This document shows positions 1 to 10,800 of a stretch of 64,000 nucleotides of DNA, piece by piece. The notes under the pieces are model-generated. The model saw only the letters and a list, made by a program, of their open reading frames with translations. It did not search any database and was not told the origin of the DNA. The DNA is from Crossaster papposus. Lineage: Eukaryota; Echinodermata; Asteroidea; Velatida; Solasteridae. Within the stretch, counting starts at the first letter, position 1; the number at the start of each line of letters is the position of its first letter. The DNA lies in NCBI GenBank assembly GCA_037893245.1, contig JBAIAA010000667.1, forward strand, positions 1 to 64,000, written 5' to 3'. The position numbers and the translations under genes are program-made.

Positions 1-266
1 GGAATGCCTAGCACCATATCCAAGCCGGGTGGCAAAAACTGCTCACTCGACTCTACTAAAATGCACACTGCGACTTTATTCGACCCTATACTGACCCTTA
101 TGTCTCAACTCGACTCGAGTGATTTCCCTAAGACGGCTCGACTGCAGCCGAATCACTTAATACGGTAAGTCGTAATACTCTGGTTAATTATCACAGTTAA
201 TGCACTGAGATACATAATACGCACGAGCACCATTTAAAGAAACCGAAATTAAATACAAAATTAAAC

Positions 267-270
267 AAAA
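267..270 (-). terminator. Pol III T4 terminator of the first tRNA copy (representative)
   Basis: On the minus strand four T residues follow the discriminator A directly. A second T4 lies 10 nt further on (257-260), a likely back-up. The same arrangement recurs in nearly every unit at offsets 267-270 and 257-260. In units 76, 82, 93 and 139 the back-up run is broken by an A-to-C change on the plus strand. T4 is a minimal but usual terminator for animal Pol III genes. Confidence 0.85.
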
Positions 271-281
271 TGCGTTGGCCG

Positions 282-292
282 GGAGTTGAACC
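282..292 (-). promoter_or_regulatory. B box of the tRNA gene (representative)
   Basis: GGTTCAACTCC on the minus strand fits the TFIIIC B-box pattern GWTCRANNC, with A at the purine position. It is repeated at the same offset in nearly all copies. Several variant copies change the flanking T-stem (for example 18481, 18838, 53793) but leave the B-box core intact. Confidence 0.9.
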
Positions 293-324
293 CGGGTCAA
301 TTGCTTGGAAGGCAACTATTCTAA

Positions 325-335
325 CCGCTATACCA
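325..335 (-). promoter_or_regulatory. A box of the tRNA gene (representative)
   Basis: TGGTATAGCGG on the minus strand (tRNA positions 8-18) fits the A-box pattern TRGYNNARNNG. Its spacing to the B box is normal for an intronless tRNA gene. Indel copies at 53079, 56291 and 58078 alter this element or its spacing to the gene start. Confidence 0.88.
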
Positions 336-372
336 CCAACGCTTCGGGAGGGGATACGGAATGCCTAGCACC

Positions 373-376
373 ATAT
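373..376 (-). promoter_or_regulatory. Possible upstream TATA-like site of the tRNA gene
   Basis: An ATAT core lies 31-34 bp upstream of the tRNA 5' end, inside the next unit (unit offsets 16-19). This is about where TFIIIB/TBP contacts Pol III promoters. The match is short and could be chance; the fixed position in all units gives no independent support because the units are copies. Confidence 0.3.
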
Positions 377-2770
377 CCAAGCCGGGTGGCAAAAACTGCT
401 CACTCGACTCTACTAAAATGCACACTGCGACTTTATTCGACCCTATACTGACCCTTATGTCTCAACTCGACTCGAGTGATTTCCCTAAGACGGCTCGACT
501 GCAGCCGAATCACTTAATACGGTAAGTCGTAATACTCTGGTTAATTATCACAGTTAATGCACTGAGATACATAATACGCACGAGCACCATTTAAAGAAAC
601 CGAAATTAAATACAAAATTAAACAAAATGCGTTGGCCGGGAGTTGAACCCGGGTCAATTGCTTGGAAGGCAACTATTCTAACCGCTATACCACCAACGCT
701 TCGGGAGGGGATACGGAATGCCTAGCACCATATCCAAGCCGGGTGGCAAAAACTGCTCACTCGACTCTACTAAAATGCACACTGCGACTTTATTCGACCC
801 TATAATGACCCTGATGTCTCAACTCGACTCGAGTGATTTCCCTAAGACGGCTCGACTGCAGCCGAATCACTTAATACGGTAAGTCGTAATACTCTGGTTA
901 ATTATCACAGTTAATGCACTGAGATACATAATACGCACGAGCACCATTTAAAGAAACTGAAATTAAATACAAAATTAAACAAAATGCGTTGGCCGGGAGT
1001 TGAACCCGGGTCAATTGCTTGGAAGGCAACTATTCTAACCGCTATACCACCAACGCTTCGGGAGGGGATACGGAATGCCTAGCACCATATCCAAGCCGGG
1101 TGGCTAAAAACTGCTCACTCGACTCTACTAAAATGCACACTGCGACTTTATTCGACCCTATACTGACCCTTATGTCTCAACTCGACTCGAGTGATTTTCC
1201 TAAGACGGCTCGACTGCAGCCGAATCACTTAATACGGTAAGTCGTAATACTCTGGTTAATTATCACAGTTAATGCACTGAGATACATAATACGCACGAGC
1301 ACCATTTAAAGAAACCGAAATTAAATACAAAATTAAACAAAATGCGTTGGCCGGGAGTTGAACCCGGGTCAATTGCTTGGAAGGCAACTATTCTAACCGC
1401 TATACCACCAACGCTTCGGGAGGGGATACGGAATGCCTAGCACCATATCCAAGCCGGGTGGCAAAAACTGCTCACTCGACTCTACTAAAATGCACACTGC
1501 GACTTTATTCGACCCTATACTGACCCTGATGTCTCAACTCGACTCGAGTGATTTCCCTAAGACGGCTCGACTGCAGCCGAATCACTTAATACGGTAAGTC
1601 GTAATACTCTGGTTAATTATCACAGTTAATGCACTGAGATACATAATACGCACGAGCACCATTTAAAGAAACCGAAATTAAATACAAAATTAAACAAAAT
1701 GCGTTGGCCGGGAGTTGAACCCGGGTCAATTGCTTGGAAGGCAACTATTCTAACCGCTATACCACCAACGCTTCGGGAGGGGATACGGAATGCCTAGCAC
1801 CATATCCAAGCCGGGTGGCAAAAACTGCTCACTCGACTCTACTAAAATGCACACTGCGACTTTATTCGACCCTATACTGACCCTTATGTCTCAACTCGAC
1901 TCGAGTGATTTCCCTAAGACGGCTCGACTGCAGCCGAATCACTTAATACGGTAAGTCGTAATACTCTGGTTAATTATCACAGTTAATGCACTGAGATACA
2001 TAATACGCACGAGCACCATTTAAAGAAACCGAAATTAAATACAAAATTAAACAAAATGCGTTGGCCGGGAGTTGAACCCGGGTCAATTGCTTGGAAGGCA
2101 ACTATTCTAACCGCTATACCACCAACGCTTCGGGAGGGGATACGGAATGCCTAGCACCATATCCAAGCCGGGTGGCAACAACTGCTCACTCGACTCTACT
2201 AAAATGCACACTGCGACTTTATTCGACCCTATACTGACCCTTATGTCTCAACTCGACTCGAGTGATTTCCCTAAGACGGCTCGACTGCAGCCGAATCACT
2301 TAATACGGTAAGTCGTAATACTCTGGTTAATTATCACAGTTAATGCACTGAGATACATAATACGCACGAGCACCATTTAAAGAAACCGAAATTAAATACA
2401 AAATTAAACAAAATGCGTTGGCCGGGAGTTGAACCCGGGTCAATTGCTTGGAAGGCAACTATTCTAACCGCTATACCACCAACGCTTCGGGAGGGGATAC
2501 GGAATGCCTAGCACCATATCCAAGCCGGGTGGCAAAAACTGCTCACTCGACTCTACTAAAATGCACACTGCGACTTTATTCGACCCTATACTGACCCTTA
2601 TGTCTCAACTCGACTCGAGTGATTTCCCTAAGACGGCTCGACTGCAGCCGAATCACTTAATACGGTAAGTCGTAATACTCTGGTTAATTATCACAGTTAA
2701 TGCACTGAGATACATAATACGCACGAGCACCATTTAAAGAAACCGAAATTAAATACAAAATTAAACAAAA

Positions 2771-2842
2771 TGCGTTGGCCGGGAGTTGAACCCGGGTCAA
2801 TTGCTTGGAAGGCAACTATTGTAACCGCTATACCACCAACGC
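2771..2842 (-). tRNA. tRNA-Gly(UCC) variant, G22 to C (unit 8)
   Basis: One substitution at plus-strand 2821 removes the G of the 13-22 wobble pair at the inner end of an already weak D-stem. It is seen only in this copy. The unit also has G-to-T just upstream of the gene (GATACTGAATG in place of GATACGGAATG). Anticodon and both internal boxes are intact. Confidence 0.85.
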
Positions 2843-5800
2843 TTCGGGAGGGGATACTGAATGCCTAGCACCATATCCAAGCCGGGTGGCAAAAACTGCT
2901 CACTCGACTCTACTAAAATGCACACTGCGACTTTATTCGACCCTATACTGACCCTTATGTCTCAACTCGACTCGAGTGATTTCCCTAAGACGGCTCGACT
3001 GCAGCCGAATCACTTAATACGGTAAGTCGTAATACTCTGGTTAATTATCACAGTTAATGCACTGAGATACATAATACGCACGAGCACCATTTAAAGAAAC
3101 CGAAATTAAATACAAAATTAAACAAAATGCGTTGGCCGGGAGTTGAACCCGGGTCAATTGCTTGGAAGGCAACTATTCTAACCGCTATACCACCAACGCT
3201 TCGGGAGGGGATACGGAATGCCTAGCACCATATCCAAGCCGGGTGGCAAAAACTGCTCACTCGACTCTACTAAAATGCACACTCCGACTTTATTCGACCC
3301 TATACTGACCCTTATGTCTCAACTCGACTCGAGTGATTTCCCTAAGACGGCTCGACTGCAGCCGAATCACTTAATACGGTAAGTCGTAATACTCTGGTTA
3401 ATTATCACAGTTAATGCACTGAGATACATAATACGCACGAGCACCATTTAAAAAAACCGAAATTAAATACAAAATTAAACAAAATGCGTTGGCCGGGAGT
3501 TGAACCCGGGTCAATTGCTTGGAAGGCAACTATTCTAACCGCTATACCACCAACGCTTCGGGAGGGGATACGGAATGCCTAGCACCATATCCAAGCCGGG
3601 TGGCAAAAACTGCTCACTCGACTCTACTAAAATGCACACTGCGACTTTATTCGACCCTATACTGACCCTTATGTCTCAACTCGACTCGAGTGATTTCCCT
3701 AAGACGGCTCGACTGCAGCCGAATCACTTAATACGGTAAGTCGTAATACTCTGGTTAATTATCACAGTTAATGCACTGAGATACATAATACGCACGAGCA
3801 CCATTTAAAGAAACCGAAATTAAATACAAAATTAAACAAAATGCGTTGGCCGGGAGTTGAACCCGGGTCAATTGCTTGGAAGGCAACTATTCTAACCGCT
3901 ATACCACCAACGCTTCGGGAGGGGATACGGAATGCCTAGCACCATATCCAAGCCGGGTGGCAAAAACTGCTCACTCGACTCTACTAAAATGCACACTGCG
4001 ACTTTATTCGACCCTATACTGACCCTTATGTCTCAACTCGACTCGAGTGATTTCCCTAAGACGGCTCGACTGCAGCCGAATCACTTAATACGGTAAGTCG
4101 TAATACTCTGGTTAATTATCACAGTTAATGCACTGAGATACATAATACGCACGAGCACCATTTAAAGAAACCGAAATTAAATACAAAATTAAACAAAATG
4201 CGTTGGCCGGGAGTTGAACCCGGGTCAATTGCTTGGAAGGCAACTATTCTAACCGCTATACCACCAACGCTTCGGGAGGGGATACGGAATGCCTAGCACC
4301 ATATCCAAGCCGGGTGGCAAAAACTGCTCACTCGACTCTACTAAAATGCACACTGCGACTTTATTCGACCCTATACTGACCCTTATGTCTCAACTCGACT
4401 CGAGTGATTTCCCTAAGACGGCTCGACTGCAGCCGAATCACTTAATACGGTAAGTCGTAATACTCTGGTTAATTATCACAGTTAATGCACTGAGATACAT
4501 AATACGCACGAGCACCATTTAAAGAAACCGAAATTAAATACAAAATTAAACAAAATGCGTTGGCCGGGAGTTGAACCCGGGTCAATTGCTTGGAAGGCAA
4601 CTATTCTAACCGCTATACCACCAACGCTTCGGGAGGGGATACGGAATGCCTAGCACCATATCCAAGCCGGGTGGCAAAAACTGCTCACTCGACTCTACTA
4701 AAATGCACACTGCGACTTTATTCGACCCTATAATGACCCTGATGTCTCAACTCGACTCGAGTGATTTCCCTAAGACGGCTCGACTGCAGCCGAATCACTT
4801 AATACGGTAAGTCGTAATACTCTGGTTAATTATCACAGTTAATGCACTGAGATACATAATACGCACGAGCACCATTTAAAGAAACTGAAATTAAATACAA
4901 AATTAAACAAAATGCGTTGGCCGGGAGTTGAACCCGGGTCAATTGCTTGGAAGGCAACTATTCTAACCGCTATACCACCAACGCTTCGGGAGGGGATACG
5001 GAATGCCTAGCACCATATCCAAGCCGGGTGGCTAAAAACTGCTCACTCGACTCTACTAAAATGCACACTGCGACTTTATTCGACCCTATACTGACCCTTA
5101 TGTCTCAACTCGACTCGAGTGATTTCCCTAAGACGGCTCGACTGCAGCCGAATCACTTAATACGGTAAGTCGTAATACTCTGGTTAATTATCACAGTTAA
5201 TGCACTGAGATACATAATACGCACGAGCACCATTTAAAGAAACCGAAATTAAATACAAAATTAAACAAAATGCGTTGGCCGGGAGTTGAACCCGGGTCAA
5301 TTGCTTGGAAGGCAACTATTCTAACCGCTATACCACCAACGCTTCGGGAGGGGATACGGAATGCCTAGCACCATATCCAAGCCGGGTGGCAAAAACTGCT
5401 CACTCGACTCTACTAAAATGCACACTGCGACTTTATTCGACCCTATACTGACCCTGATGTCTCAACTCGACTCGAGTGATTTCCCTAAGACGGCTCGACT
5501 GCAGCCGAATCACTTAATACGGTAAGTCGTAATACTCTGGTTAATTATCACAGTTAATGCACTGAGATACATAATACGCACGAGCACCATTTAAAGAAAC
5601 CGAAATTAAATACAAAATTAAACAAAATGCGTTGGCCGGGAGTTGAACCCGGGTCAATTGCTTGGAAGGCAACTATTCTAACCGCTATACCACCAACGCT
5701 TCGGGAGGGGATACGGAATGCCTAGCACCATATCCAAGCCGGGTGGCAAAAACTGCTCACTCGACTCTACTAAAATGCACACTGCGACTTTATTCGACCC

Positions 5801-7054
5801 TATACTGACCCTTATGTCTCAACTCGACTCGAGTGATTTCCCTAAGACGGCTCGACTGCAGCCGAATCACTTAATACGGTAAGTCGTAATACTCTGGTTA
5901 ATTATCACAGTTAATGCACTGAGATACATAATACGCACGAGCACCATTTAAAGAAACCGAAATTAAATACAAAATTAAACAAAATGCGTTGGCCGGGAGT
6001 TGAACCCGGGTCAATTGCTTGGAAGGCAACTATTCTAACCGCTATACCACCAACGCTTCGGGAGGGGATACGGAATGCCTAGCACCATATCCAAGCCGGG
6101 TGGCAAAAACTGCTCACTCGACTCTACTAAAATGCACACTGCGACTTTATTCGACCCTATACTGACCCTTATGTCTCAACTCGACTCGAGTGATTTCCCT
6201 AAGACGGCTCGACTGCAGCCGAATCACTTAATACGGTAAGTCGTAATACTCTGGTTAATTATCACAGTTAATGCACTGAGATACATAATACGCACGAGCA
6301 CCATTTAAAGAAACCGAAATTAAATACAAAATTAAACAAAATGCGTTGGCCGGGAGTTGAACCCGGGTCAATTGCTTGGAAGGCAACTATTCTAACCGCT
6401 ATACCACCAACGCTTCGGGAGGGGATACGGAATGCCTAGCACCATATCCAAGCCGGGTGGCAAAAACTGCTCACTCGACTCTACTAAAATGCACACTGCG
6501 ACTTTATTCGACCCTATACTGACCCTTATGTCTCAACTCGACTCGAGTGATTTCCCTAAGACGGCTCGACTGCAGCCGAATCACTTAATACGGTAAGTCG
6601 TAATACTCTGGTTAATTATCACAGTTAATGCACTGAGATACATAATACGCACGAGCACCATTTAAAGAAACCGAAATTAAATACAAAATTAAACAAAATG
6701 CGTTGGCCGGGAGTTGAACCCGGGTCAATTGCTTGGAAGGCAACTATTCTAACCGCTATACCACCAACGCTTCGGGAGGGGATACGGAATGCTAGCACCA
6801 TATCCAAGCCGGGTGGCAAAAACTGCTCACTCGACTCTACTAAAATGCACACTGCGACTTTATTCGACCCTATACTGACCCTCATGTCTCAACTCGACTC
6901 GAGTGATTTCCCTAAGACGGCTCGACTGCAGCCGAATCACTTAATACGGTAAGTCGTAATACTCTGGTTAATTATCACAGTTAATGCACTGAGATACATA
7001 ATACGCACGAGCACCATTTAAAGAAACCGAAATTAAATACAAAATTAAACAAAA

Positions 7055-7126
7055 TGCGTGGGCCGGGAGTTGAACCCGGGTCAATTGCTTGGAAGGCAAC
7101 TATTCTAACCGCTATACCACCAACGC
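7055..7126 (-). tRNA. tRNA-Gly(UCC) variant, A67 to C (unit 20)
   Basis: Plus-strand T-to-G at 7060 turns the acceptor-stem pair U5-A67 into a U-C mismatch. The same change is in the copies at 7770 and 33475, so it has spread by duplication. The anticodon is unchanged. Confidence 0.87.
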
Positions 7127-7769
7127 TTCGGGAGGGGATACGGAATGCCTAGCACCATATCCAAGCCGGGTGGCAAAAAACTGCTCACTCGACTCTACTA
7201 AAATGCACACTGCGACTTTATTCGACCCTATACTGACCCTTATGTCTAAACTCGACTCGAGTGATTTCCCTAAGACGGCTCGACTGCAGCCGAATCACTT
7301 AATACGGTAAGTCGTAATACTCTGGTTAATTATCACAGTTAATGCACTGAGATACATAATACGCACGAGCACCATTTAAAGAAACCGAAATTAAATACAA
7401 AATTAAACAAAATGCGTTGGCCGGGAGTTGAACCCGGGTCAATTGCTTGGAAGGCAACTATTCTAACCGCTATACCACCAACGCTTCGGGAGGGGATACG
7501 GAATGCCTAGCACCATATCCAAGCCGGGTGGCAAAAACTGCTCACTCGACTCTACTAAAATGCACACTGCGACTTTATTCGACCCTATACTGACCCTTAT
7601 GTCTCAACTCGACTCGAGTGATTTCCCTAAGACGGCTCGACTGCAGCCGAATCACTTAATACGGTAAGTCGTAATACTCTGGTTAATTATCACAGTTAAT
7701 GCACTGAGATACATAATACGCACGAGCACCATTTAAAGAAACCGAAATTAAATACAAAATTAAACAAAA

Positions 7770-7841
7770 TGCGTGGGCCGGGAGTTGAACCCGGGTCAAT
7801 TGCTTGGAAGGCAACTATTCTAACCGCTATACCACCAACGC
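7770..7841 (-). tRNA. tRNA-Gly(UCC) variant, A67 to C (unit 22)
   Basis: Same acceptor-stem U5-C67 mismatch as the copy at 7055, caused by T-to-G at 7775. Its 5' flank has a G-to-A change (GGGAAGGGA in place of GGGAGGGGA) that the copy at 7055 lacks. Confidence 0.87.
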
Positions 7842-10800
7842 TTCGGGAAGGGATACGGAATGCCTAGCACCATATCCAAGCCGGGTGGCAAAAACTGCTC
7901 ACTCGACTCTACTAAAATGCACACTGCGACTTTATTCGACCCTATACTGACCCTTATGTCTAAACTCGACTCGAGTGATTTCCCTAAGACGGCTCGACTG
8001 CAGCCGAATCACTTAATACGGTAAGTCGTAATACTCTGGTTAATTATCACAGTTAATGCACTGAGATACATAATACGCACGAGCACCATTTAAAGAAACC
8101 GAAATTAAATACAAAATTAAACAAAATGCGTTGGCCGGGAGTTGAACCCGGGTCAATTGCTTGGAAGGCAACTATTCTAACCGCTATACCACCAACGCTT
8201 CGGGAGGGGATACGGAATGCCTAGCACCATATCCAAGCCGGGTGGCAAAAACTGCTCACTCGACTCTACTAAAATGCACACTGCGACTTTATTCGACCCT
8301 ATACTGACCCTTATGTCTCAACTCGACTCGAGTGATTTCCCTAAGACGGCTCGACTGCAGCCGAATCACTTAATACGGTAAGTCGTAATACTCTGGTTAA
8401 TTATCACAGTTAATGCACTGAGATACATAATACGCACGAGCACCATTTAAAGAAACCGAAATTAAATACAAAATTAAACAAAATGCGTTGGCCGGGAGTT
8501 GAACCCGGGTCAATTGCTTGGAAGGCAACTATTCTAACCGCTATACCACCAACGCTTCGGGAGGGGATACGGAATGCCTAGCACCATATCCAAGCCGGGT
8601 GGCAAAAACTGCTCACTCGACTCTACTAAAATGCACACTGCGACTTTATTCGACCCTATACTGACCCTTATGTCTCAACTCGACTCGAGTGATTTCCCTA
8701 AGACGGCTCGACTGCAGCCGAATCACTTAATACGGTAAGTCGTAATACTCTGGTTAATTATCACAGTTAATGCACTGAGATACATAATACGCACGAGCAC
8801 CATTTAAAGAAACCGAAATTAAATACAAAATTAAACAAAATGCGTTGGCCGGGAGTTGAACCCGGGTCAATTGCTTGGAAGGCAACTATTCTAACCGCTA
8901 TACCACCAACGCTTCGGGAGGGGATACGGAATGCCTAGCACCATATCCAAGCCGGGTGGCAAAAACTGCTCACTCGACTCTACTAAAATGCACACTGCGA
9001 CTTTATTCGACCCTATACTGACCCTTATGTCTCAACTCGACTCGAGTGATTTCCCTAAGACGGCTCGACTGCAGCCGAATCACTTAATACGGTAAGTCGT
9101 AATACTCTGGTTAATTATCACAGTTAATGCACTGAGATACATAATACGCACGAGCACCATTTAAAGAAACCGAAATTAAATACAAAATTAAACAAAATGC
9201 GTTGGCCGGGAGTTGAACCCGGGTCAATTGCTTGGAAGGCAACTATTCTAACCGCTATACCACCAACGCTTCGGGAGGGGATACGGAATGCCTAGCACCA
9301 TATCCAAGCCGGGTGGCAAAAACTGCTCACTCGACTCTACTAAAATGCACACTGCGACTTTATTCGACCCTATACTGACCCTTATGTCTCAACTCGACTC
9401 GAGTGATTTCCCTAAGACGGCTCGACTGCAGCCGAATCACTTAATACGGTAAGTCGTAATACTCTGGTTAATTATCACAGTTAATGCACTGAGATACATA
9501 ATACGCACGAGCACCATTTAAAGAAACCGAAATTAAATACAAAATTAAACAAAATGCGTTGGCCGGGAGTTGAACCCGGGTCAATTGCTTGGAAGGCAAC
9601 TATTCTAACCGCTATACCACCAACGCTTCGGGAGGGGATACGGAATGCCTAGCACCATATCCAAGCCGGGTGGCAAAAACTGCTCACTCGACTCTACTAA
9701 AATGCACACTGCGACTTTATTCGACCCTATACTGACCCTTATGTCTCAACTCGACTCGAGTGATTTCCCTAAGACGGCTCGACTGCAGCCGAATCACTTA
9801 ATACGGTAAGTCGTAATACTCTGGTTAATTATCACAGTTAATGCACTGAGATACATAATACGCACGAGCACCATTTAAAGAAACCGAAATTAAATACAAA
9901 ATTAAACAAAATGCGTTGGCCGGGAGTTGAACCCGGGTCAATTGCTTGGAAGGCAACTATTCTAACCGCTATACCACCAACGCTTCGGGAGGGGATACGG
10001 AATGCCTAGCACCATATCCAAGCCAGGGTGGCAAAAACTGCTCACTCGACTCTACTAAAATGCACACTGCGACTTTATTCGACCCTATACTGACCCTTAT
10101 GTCTCAACTCGACTCGAGTGATTTCCCTAAGACGGCTCGACTGCAGCCGAATCACTTAATACGGTAAGTCGTAATACTCTGGTTAATTATCACAGTTAAT
10201 GCACTGAGATACATAATACGCACGAGCACCATTTAAAGAAACCGAAATTAAATACAAAATTAAACAAAATGCGTTGGCCGGGAGTTGAACCCGGGTCAAT
10301 TGCTTGGAAGGCAACTATTCTAACCGCTATACCACCAACGCTTCGGGAGGGGATACGGAATGCCTAGCACCATATCCAAGCCGGGTGGCAAAAACTGCTC
10401 ACTCGACTCTACTAAAATGCACACTGCGACTTTATTCGACCCTATACTGACCCTTATGTCTCAACTCGACTCGAGTGATTTCCCTAAGACGGCTCGACTG
10501 CAGCCGAATCACTTAATACGGTAAGTCGTAATACTCTGGTTAATTATCACAGTTAATGCACTGAGATACATAATACGCACGAGCACCATTTAAAGAAACC
10601 GAAATTAAATACAAAATTAAACAAAATGCGTTGGCCGGGAGTTGAACCCGGGTCAATTGCTTGGAAGGCAACTATTCTAACCGCTATACCACCAACGCTT
10701 CGGGAGGGGATACGGAATGCCTAGCACCATATCCAAGCCGGGTGGCAAAAACTGCTCACTCGACTCTACTAAAATGCACACTGCGACTTTATTCGACCCT

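Larger units (their letters stand above)
271..342 (-). tRNA. tRNA-Gly(UCC), canonical copy (unit 1)
   Basis: Decodes GGA codons as glycine. Read on the minus strand, the 72-nt gene folds as acceptor GCGTTGG/CCAACGC (1-7/65-71), anticodon stem GTTGC/GCAAT (27-31/39-43), loop CTTCCAA with anticodon TCC at 34-36 (plus strand 307-309), a 4-nt variable loop, T-stem CCGGG/CCCGG, T-loop TTCAACT, and discriminator A. There is no encoded CCA and no intron. The D-arm (GTAT, loop AGCGGTTA, GAAT) pairs weakly, with an A12-A23 mismatch in every copy. Internal promoters are intact. About 131 copies in the window carry this exact sequence; their starts are listed in the block entries. Isotype rests on the anticodon and on close resemblance to animal tRNA-Gly(UCC). 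Confidence 0.98.
1..6785 (-). repeat. Array block 1: units 1-19
   Basis: The tRNA genes (minus strand, 72 bp each) start at 271, 628, 985, 1343, 1700, 2057, 2414, 2771 (variant), 3128, 3485, 3842, 4199, 4556, 4913, 5271, 5628, 5985, 6342 and 6699. Spacer markers show an 11-unit duplication. Unit 3 (715) and unit 14 (4643) share three substitutions, units 4 and 15 share a T insertion before the A5 run, and units 5 and 16 share a T-to-G change, all offset by 3928 bp. Units 7, 8 and 10 have private changes that are not matched in units 18, 19 and 21, so the shared segment is short or was later homogenised. Confidence 0.95.
6786..8213 (-). repeat. Array block 2: units 20-23, duplicated two-unit pair
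   Basis: tRNA starts are 7055 (variant), 7413, 7770 (variant) and 8127. Units 20 and 22 share the acceptor-stem change A67 to C, and units 21 and 23 share a C-to-A change in the spacer (TGTCTAAACTC). The pattern is a two-unit block copied once, about 715 bp apart. Unit 20 also lacks one C near 6790, and unit 21 has a sixth A in its A run, which restores the phase. The same pair of markers reappears at units 94-95 (33475 and 33625-33675). Confidence 0.9.

Noticed and set aside
271-342. A tRNA on the plus strand at the same position
   Set aside because: Only the minus strand gives the correct box order, loop sequences, discriminator and T4 terminator.
271-342. tRNA-Glu or tRNA-Gly(GCC) identity
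   Set aside because: The anticodon loop CTTCCAA places TCC at 34-36; Glu would need TTC or CTC there, and the body matches Gly.
1019-1240. Open frames of 60-86 codons recurring through the array (for example 1019-1240, 6698-6952, 50938-51192, 53113-53334, 56290-56547)
   Set aside because: They read through the tRNA gene and spacer, exist only where an indel or substitution removes a stop, and are all translations of the same repeat. No protein family resemblance was seen.
6625-6885. Minus-strand open frames such as 6625-6885, 50853-51092, 51578-51805 and 56217-56447
   Set aside because: They span the tRNA gene itself in the sense direction and appear only in indel-bearing units; no coding signal.
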